NCBI RefSeq assembly: GCF_029633865.1
Contig: NC_079230.1
Coordinates: forward strand, 35,619,405-35,683,404
Length of the DNA: 64,000 nt
Direction of reading: 5' to 3'
Origin: Lampris incognitus
Taxonomy: Eukaryota > Chordata > Actinopteri > Lampriformes > Lampridae
A model generated the notes under the pieces. The model worked only from the letters and a program-made list of their open reading frames with translations. It made no database searches and was not told the origin of the DNA. Shown one piece after another: positions 51,201-60,200 of the stretch. Made by a program: the position numbers and the translations under genes. The stretch's first letter is position 1; each line of letters begins with the position of its first letter.

Positions 51201-54200
51201 CTGCTGTGAATAAGGCATATAATGAGCTGTTCCTCTTCATCAGGATGGAGCTTTTTGGCAATCCTCAAGTGATGACAATGACTGATCTCTCTTCTAGACT
51301 GGTAGCTTCAATGAACTCCCAAGGCATTGCCCAAGTCAAGGAATCAACCAAGAAGCACATAAGGCGAAACCTGGAGAGTGAGTTTGCTGGAGCCTTGCAG
51401 ATATTCCCTGATGAGAAAGGAAAATTCCTCCTCTATCCCGATAACTTGTCCATGAGGGAACTTGCCAAAGAAAATCAGTCTCTCAAAAGGGAGCTGCAGA
51501 CCCTGAAAAGTGTCAGTGCACAAGATGTTATAGCCAAAGCAGCCATCAAATTGAGAGCAGACATTAAAAGTCAAGATGTTCCTCAAACCTGGCCGCCTGA
51601 AGTCAAACCAGAAGCAGAATGTCCTACCATTCCAGAGTCGCTCATTATCTTCCTGTACTCTCTACTCACAGGCTCAAATGATCCTGATCATGCATCCCAG
51701 AGAGTGCAGTGCCTTCTGCAGTCATTTGGCCATGACATAGTATATGCAGTGACATGTGGAAATACCAAGCCTTCCAAGCACATTGTTCTGCCATTCAGTG
51801 TCAAATCGTTGACAGGAAATGTAGAGTTGATAAACATCCTCAACCGACTTGGTCACAGTGTGTCCTATTCACAGATGGAAGAGATCAACACTGCCCTGTG
51901 TCTCCAGAAACTCTCATCATCAGGGAGTGGCATTGCCCTTCCAGCTAACATCCATCCTGGCATATTCACAACTTTAGCCTGGGACAATATCGACCGTCTT
52001 GAAGAAACTGTCAGTGGTGAGGGAACATCTCACAGAGTCAATGGGATTGCTGTGCAAGCAAAGCCAGTCAACCCACTTCCTGTCCAACCCATGCCCACTG
52101 TTCCCAAAACAAAGAAGAGAAGCATTGATGGACCCCCACCAATGTTACCAACTTACAATGCTGGACAACGGGTAGGGCCACCACAAAGCAAAAAGTCAGA
52201 TGCCGATACTGCAGCCAATACTAAGCTTGCCAGAGAGAAAAACCTTCTTTGGGTCCTAGCACGCATGTCACAACAAGAAGAACAGTCAGTCAGCAGCTGG
52301 ACAGGCTTCAACATCCTGACTCGAGGAGAGATGACGGTCATCCCCGACAATATAGGCTATCTGCCTACCATCAATGCTCCAGCGACACAAATGTCTACTG
52401 TCAACGAGGTGCTTAACCAGTCACTGAGCATCATGCAGTGCTTAGGCCTGAGGAAGATTGTCTGTGTCTTTGACCAAGCCCTGTATGCGAAGGCTGTCGA
52501 GATCACATGGAAACACCATGACAAGTTCAATGATATCATCATTAGGCTTGGGGTATTCCACACCATCTGCACACTGCTGGCAATAATAGGAAAGCGTTTC
52601 CAAGATGCTGGACTCAAAGACCTCTGCATTGAGTCTGGCATGATTGCAGAAGGCTTAATTGCTGGTGTTATGGATGGCCGCAAGTACAACAGGGCAGTGC
52701 GACTACACAAGCTCCTGTATGAGGCTCTCATGCGACTGACCTTGAATGGTTTCCTGTCCTGGTTGGAAGAAACTCACAGGAATGACATGGTTCACCTGAA
52801 TGAGACACTGAAGACCATTGACAGCCTTGGGAAAGAAGTCTCACAACATGCTTTGAAGGAGGTCCTCGAGAACAGCTCTTGTACACGCATCATGGATCTA
52901 TTTGAAGTCTACCGTGAGTTCCTTAGAGGTGGAAACGGCAGCCTCTCGAACTTCTGGATGTCCTATTTGGACATGGTTGAAATCTTGTTGGGGCTCATCC
53001 GAGCATCCAGAGAGGGAGACTGGATGCTACACTTGGCTAGCATTCGAGCAATGATCCCATGGTGCTTTGCTTATGACAGGATGAATTATGCACGCTACCT
53101 CCCCTACTACTACGCCCAGATGTCTGAGCTGCCCATCACACACCCAGATGTGTACACAGAATTCATGGAAGGAGGCTTCTCAGTCCAACTGGGCTCCACC
53201 AATCCCTTTGGCCGAATCCCTGTTGACCAAGCTATAGAAGAAACGGTGAACAAAGACACCCAAACAGCTGGAGGGACAAAGGGATTCAGCTTGAAGCCAG
53301 GAGCTGTAACCAAATATTATCTCACAGCTGAGTATAGAAGCATGTACCTCAGACAGCTGAGAGACCTGACAGGTCAAGGCAGGTGCAAATGGTCTCATCC
53401 AGATCTACAGAGTCCAAGGATCAAGAGAGATGAAGCAGATGTCCAGTCTCTCATGGACCTTATGGAGAATAACTGGCTCAATCCTATGTCCCCTGATGAG
53501 ATTGATTTGGTTAGCCTCTCCACTGGCAACATGGCTCCACCTGATGTGACCATAGATCTCTTGAGAGCTCTTGAGAAAGGAGAAGAGGCCTACCAAGCAT
53601 TCCAGCAAACAAGGTTAGATGCAGACCCACCACCTGTGAAATTCCACGACAAGATGACCAAGCAAAGTCTGAAAACATTCTCCAATGTCAGCACAAAACA
53701 AGCTCATGGAAAGAAATCACAGGATGTGGTTCTGAAGGCAGATAGAACCCTTTTCAGTCACATGATCCTGGTGGCTGAAAGCAGGAAGGTGAATCTGAAG
53801 GATGTCCTTGCCTACCCATTGGGCCCACTACCATGGGCACTGGCAAATGCTGATGGGTCCTTACGAAAAACAAACAAGGCTGCACTTGCCAGAGAGCTTG
53901 AAAAGAATGTATCTCCTGCAGAAGACATCCCAATCCCATCTACTTCCATCATTGATGGGATGAGCCTGGTCCAAAAAATGAATGGCAACAACAAAACCTT
54001 TGCACAGGTGGCAGAGTCAGCCTTGACCCAGGTCCTCCATGAGTGAGCACAGAGTGGGAGGATTGATGTTGTTTTTGATGTCTATCACCAGACTTCGATC
54101 AGAGATGCTGAACGACTGAACCAGGGTGGAGACATCACTCTCCAGTACAAGAATCTTGCAGGGGGACACCACGTCCAGCAGTGGAGAAAATTTCTGTGCA

Positions 54201-57200
54201 GTTCCTCCAACAAGACCAGTCTCATCAAGTTTCTGGTGGAAGAGTGGAAACTCCCACGATACAGAGCTATGCTGCATGGCAAGGTGTTGTACATGACCTG
54301 TGAGGAAACCTGCTACAAGTTGACAGAAGATGGGTGTGAGGAAGCAGCAGAACTGCACTCCACACATGAAGAAGCTGACACCCGTCTGCTCCTGCATGCA
54401 TTGCATGCAGCAAATGCGGGCTCAAAGTCAGTTATCATCACAGCTGAGGACACTGATGTCATGGTGCTTTGTCTTGGCTTCCAGAAGGACATCACCTGTC
54501 CCATCTACCAGAAGTGTGGGACTCAGAATCGCACACGGTTTGTCGACATCACCAAACTGGCAAGTTCACTTGGAGACAGCATCTGTGACAGCCTAATTGG
54601 CTTACATGCCTTCACAGGCTGCGACACTGTCAGTGCATTCGCTGGTCGAGGGAAGCTGAATGCCCTGAAGATAGTGAGAAAGCACACTTCCTGCCAAGAT
54701 ACTTTTAGTCAACTGGGACAGACATGGAATGTGAGTGATGAGCTGTTCCAGAAAATTGAGCAGTTCACCTGTCGGATGTATGTTGCTAATAGCAGCACTG
54801 CTGAGGTGAACAAACTGCGTTACCAGCTCTTCTGCACCAAAAGGGGAGAGGTTGAGTCCAGCCAGCTGCCACCATGTAGAGACTGTCTCTTTATGCATGT
54901 TCAACGAGCCAACTATCAGGCAGCAATATGGAAGTGCTGTCTGCAGGCTAACCCTGTGGTGCCAAGCCCTACTGAGTATGGATGGACAGACGATGAAGGC
55001 AAGCTGGCCATTTACTGGATGCGCTCCCCACCTGCACCAGATGTGGTCTTAGAAATGCTAACATGCAAGTGTGTGCATTCATGCAAAATGCCAAGCTGCA
55101 TGTGCTTGTCAAATGGACTTCCATGCACAGACATGTGCAGGTTACAGACCTGCAGTAACCAAAAACAGCAGGATGGTCCAGAACTGGACTTTGAACTTGG
55201 GGAGTCAGATGATGAGAGAAACGAGCAGTTTGATGAATGACAGTGTGATGATTCTGATGGTATTACTGTGGTAGTAGTCTATTGATGCACAGGATGTTGA
55301 TTCTGGACTTGGTTACCCAGAGCTTGATAACAATAATGTAACCATATTCACATATACCCATTACCCTACCCATTACCATTACATATACCCACTAATGATA
55401 TGGGATTACATGCATCATTGACTAAGTATATGTAAATGTCAATGTTGTTTAAAATATTAAAATAGTTCATTACCTCACTATGGTATTCCTTTTTATCATG
55501 TATTTTGATTGTGTATTTAAACAAATGTATAGAGACCAGTTTGTGACCTAACTGGCTTTGGTCTAGTTCTCATTTAAGGCTCACAATCACCTCACACAAT
55601 GAAATAGTATGGGTATATTATACATTTCCTGAATCTTTACAGTCCTGTGAGTATTCCAGTGTTTGTGTTTTGTGTCCCTGATATTCCTAGATGCCACAGG
55701 GCTAAAAGAAAGTATATAGTTTAGGCGAACATTGCAGAAAGATGTGTGTTATTGACGGGTTGAAGAGCTCAAGTGACCTCTATATTTGTGAGAAATATCC
55801 ACAACAGGGCTTGAATGAAAGCTAAGAAGGTCCCCTTTAAAATGATACCAAAGACAATATTATAGAACATTGAAAAATGTCCTGACCATGAGGCTAAACC
55901 AGGATATGCACCAGCGTCTAAAATGCAATTTAGTTTAGCGGGTGGTTAACTTCATGAGCTGATAACTGTGATACAGCTGCCACTCAGGAATGGTTATCAT
56001 ATCAAAATATCATCTACAGACATGGATCCTTTCAAAAATTATAAGTAAGTTTTGCCACCTTGAGTGTACCGAAATATCGTCTGGCCCATGGACTATATCA
56101 GCCTGTTAAGTGGCGGGTCCAACCCACCACTGCGTCATAAACAAGTCAATTATGTCTCTGGAGTGAGACGTGATTAACCAAGTCATTAACCATTATGGAA
56201 TCTGAATGTCCAGTGAACATGGAACATCGTAGTCTCTTCACTATGGTCATTTATGTTTATCGTACGTTTTTAAGTTTGAATTTATTGTTGAGACAATCTT
56301 TTTAGGAGTTTAATTGTAATTTTTAGATATATTTAGCACCATGTTTACATTGTTTTGACTGTATTGGAATATTTTTGTATTATGCTGTCCTTTATCTTTC
56401 AGGTAACATCATTCTGGAGCTATCCAAAGACAAACACAATGCCAGCTTTCTAGACCGGCAGTTGGCTCAGTTTCAAACCTCTGTCAACAGAGTTGAGAGC
56501 GAACTGAGTGCCCAGATCCGCTATCTTACACAGGTAAACATGTAAACTTAAGCTATCATGTAAAGTTGAACCAGCTCAGCTGGACACAACATATACTGAG
56601 AGAAGCTTCTCACTCATTTAAGTGACCTCTTCAGTCTCAACTGACTGCAGGTGTCCCCACCCTTATAAACAATACAGTGACTGCAAGTATCCCCAACCTT
56701 ACAAACAATACAGTGACTGCAGGGATCTCTTCCTTTACAAACAATACAGTGACTGCAGGTGTCCTCACCCTTATAAACAACACAGTGACTGCAAGTATCC
56801 CCACCCTTACAAACAATACAGTGACTGCAGGTGTCCCCACCCTTATAAACAACACAGTGACTGCAAGTATCCCCACCCTTACAAACAATACAGTGAAGGC
56901 AAGTATCCCCACCCTTACAAACAATACAGTGACTGCAGGGATCTCCACCTTTACAAACAATACAGTGACTGCAGGTGTCCCCACCCTTATAAACAACACA
57001 GTGACTGCAAGTATCCCCACCCTTACAAACAATACAGTGACTGCAGGTGTCCCCACCCTTATAAACAATACAGTGACTGCAGGTATCCCCGCCCTTATAA
57101 ACAACACAGTGACTGCAAGTATCCCCACCCTTACAAACAATACAGTGACTGCAAGTATCCCCACCCTTACAAACAATACAGTGACTGCAGGTATCCCCAC

Positions 57201-60200
57201 CCTTTCAAACAATACAGGGACTGCAGGTATCCCCACCCTCACAAACAATACAGTGACTGCAGGGATCTCCACCTTTACAAACAATACAGTGACTGCAGGT
57301 GTCCCCACCCTTATAAACAATACAGTGACTGCAGGAATCCCCACCCTTATAAACAATACAGTGACTGCAGGTATCCCCACCCTTACAAACAATACAGTGA
57401 CTGCAGGTATCCCCACCCTCACAAACAATACAGTGACTGCAGGGATCTCCACCTTTACAAACAATACAGTGACTGCAGGTGTCCCCACCCTTATAAACAA
57501 CACAGTGACTGTAAGTATCCCCACCCTTACAAACAATACAGTGACTGCAGGTATCCCCGCCCTTATAAACAACACAGTGACTGCAAGTATACCCACTCTT
57601 ATAAACAATACAGTGACTGCAAGTATCCCCACCCTTACAAACAATACAGTGACTGCAGGTATCCCCACCCTCACAAACAATACAGTGACTGCAGGGATCT
57701 CCACCTTTACAAACAACACAGTGACTGCAAGTATCCCCACCCTTACAAACAATACAGTGACTGCAGGTGTCCCCACCCTTTCAAACAATACAGTGACTGC
57801 AGGTATCCTCACCCTTACAAACAATACAGTGACTGCTGGTATCCCCAACCTTACAAACAATACAGTGACTGCTGGTACCCCCACCCTTACAAACAATACA
57901 GTGACTGCTGGTATCCGCACCCTTACAAACAATACAGTGACTGCAGGTGTCCCCACCCTTATATACAATACAGTGACTGCAGGTGTCCCCATCCTTATAA
58001 AGACCACGTTGACTGTGGGTATCCCCACTCTTATAAACAACACATTGGGTGTTAAGGCTGTCCCCACACTTTCAAACAATACAGTGACTGCAGGTATCCC
58101 CGCCCTTATAAACAACACAGTGACTGCAAGTATCCCCACCCTTACAAACAATACAGTGACTGCAAGTATCCCCACCCTTACAAACAATACAGTGACTGCA
58201 GGTGTTCCCACCCTTATAGATAATACAGTGAATGCAGGTATCTCGCCCTTATAAACAATACAGTGACCGCAGGTATCACCACCCTTGAAAAACGATACAG
58301 TGACTGCATGTGTCCCCACCCTTTCAAACAATACAGTGACTGCAAGTATTCCCACCCTTATATACAATACAGTGACTGCGGGTATCCCCGCCCTTATATA
58401 CAATATAGTGACTACACTGCAGTCACCATCCTCACCCATATAAACAATATGGTGACTGCAGGTTTCCTCTCCCTTATTGATAATACAGTGACTGCAGATA
58501 TCCCACCCTTTTAAATAATACAGTGACTACAGTCATCCCCACCTTTTCAAACAATCCAGTGACTGCAGGTATCCCCGCCCTTATAAACAACACAGTGACT
58601 GCAGGTATCCCCACCCTTACAAACAATACAGTGACTGCAGGTATCCCCACCCTTACAAACAATACAGTGACTGCAGGTATCCCCACCCTCACAAACAATA
58701 CAGTGACTGCAGGGATCTCCACCTTTACAAACAATACAGTGACTGCAGGTGTCCCCACCCTTATAAACAACACAGTGACTGTAAGTATCCCCACCCTTAC
58801 AAACAATCCAGTGACTGCAGGTATCCCCAGCCTTATAAACAATACAGTGACTGTAGGAATCCCCAGCCTTATACAAACCCCAATTCCAATGAAGTTGGGA
58901 CGTTGTGTAAAACGTAAATAAAAACAGAATACAATGATTTGCAAATCGTCTCCGACCTATATTCAATTGAATACACTACAAAGACAAGATATTTAATGTT
59001 CAAACTGATAAACTTTGTTGTTTTTTTTTTTGTGCAAATATTCACTCATTTTGAATTTGATGCCTGCAACACGTTCCAAAGAAGCTGGGACAGGGTTATG
59101 TTCACCACTGTGTTACACCACCTTTCCTTTTAACAACACTCAATAAGCATTTGGGAACTGAGGACACTAATTGTTGAAGCTTTGTAGGTGGAATTCTTTC
59201 CCATTCTTGCTTGATGTACGACTCCAGTTGCTCAACAGTCCGGGGTCTCTGTTGTCGTATTTTACGCTTCATAATGTGCCACACATTTTCAGTGGGAGAC
59301 AGGTCTGGACTGCAGGCAGGCCAGTCCAGTACCCGCACTCTTTTACTACGAAGCCCCGCTGGTATAACACGTGCAGAATGTGGCTTGGCATTGTCTTGCT
59401 GAAATAAGCAGGGACGTCCCTGAAAAAGACGTCGCTTGGATGGCAGCACATGTTGCTCCAAAACCTGTATGTACCTTCAGCATTAATGGTGCCTTTACAG
59501 ATGTGCAAGTTACCCATGATGCCATGGGCACTAACACCCCCCCCCCCATACCATCACAGATGTTGGCTTTTGAACTTTGTGCTGATAACAATCTGGATGC
59601 TCCTTTTCCTCTTTAGCCCGGAGGACACGGCGTCCATGATTTCCAAAAACAATGTGAAATGTGGACTCGTCAGACCACAGCACACTTTTCCACTTTGCGT
59701 CAGTCCATCTCAGATGAGCTCCGGCCCAGAGAAGCCGGCGGCGTTTCTGGGTGGTGTTGATATATGGCTTTGGCTTTGCATGGTAGAGTTTTAACTTGCA
59801 CTTGTAGATGTAGCGACCAACTGTGTTAACTGACGATGGTTTTCCCAAGTGTCCCTGAGCCCACGTGGTAATATCCTTTACACAATGATGTCGGTTTTTA
59901 ATGCAGTGCCGCCTGAGGGGTTGAAGGTCACGGGCATTCAATGTTGGTTTTCGACCTTGCCGCTTATGTGCAGAGATTTCTCCGGATTCTCTGAATCGTG
60001 TGATGATATTATGGACTGGAGATGATGAAATCCCTACATTCTTTGCAGTTGTACGTTGAGAAACGTTGTTCTTAAACTGTTGGACTATTTGCTCACACAG
60101 TTGCTCACAAAGTGGTGAACCTCGCCCCATCCTTGCTTGTGAAAGACTGAGCCTTTCAGGGATGCTCCTTTTATACCCAATGACAACACTCACCTGTTTC

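Larger units (their letters stand above)
49308..56095 (+). mobile_element. 6.8-kb DNA transposon with long terminal inverted repeats, Academ-like
   Basis: The ends TAGTCCATGGGCCAGA and TCTGGCCCATGGACTA are the tips of inverted repeats of 581 bp (49308-49888) and 548 bp (55548-56095), with a few small indels. The flanks are TAT on both sides (49305-49307 and 56096-56098), a probable 3-bp target duplication. One long protein frame lies between them. Long inverted repeats, a 3-bp duplication, a protein of about 1,550 residues and a PIN/XPG-like nuclease segment together suggest the Academ superfamily (from memory of its definition). Another uncharacterised superfamily is possible. It is inserted in med11 intron 1, same strand as the gene. 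Confidence 0.85.

Noticed and set aside
50566..55240. A host gene nested in med11 intron 1
   Set aside because: The gene is bracketed by long inverted repeats and a short target duplication, carries two lesions and has no introns, all pointing to a transposon gene.
56637..58872. CRISPR-like regular repeat array
   Set aside because: Units are contiguous with no unique spacers, and the setting is a vertebrate intron.
56622..58944. Very long open frames (477, 525 and 600 codons) across the minisatellite on both strands
   Set aside because: The unit is 36 bp, a multiple of three, so any stop-free unit gives endless 12-residue repeats in every frame (for example [12 protein letters not shown]). 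No start context, codon bias or conserved fold; the array is intronic.
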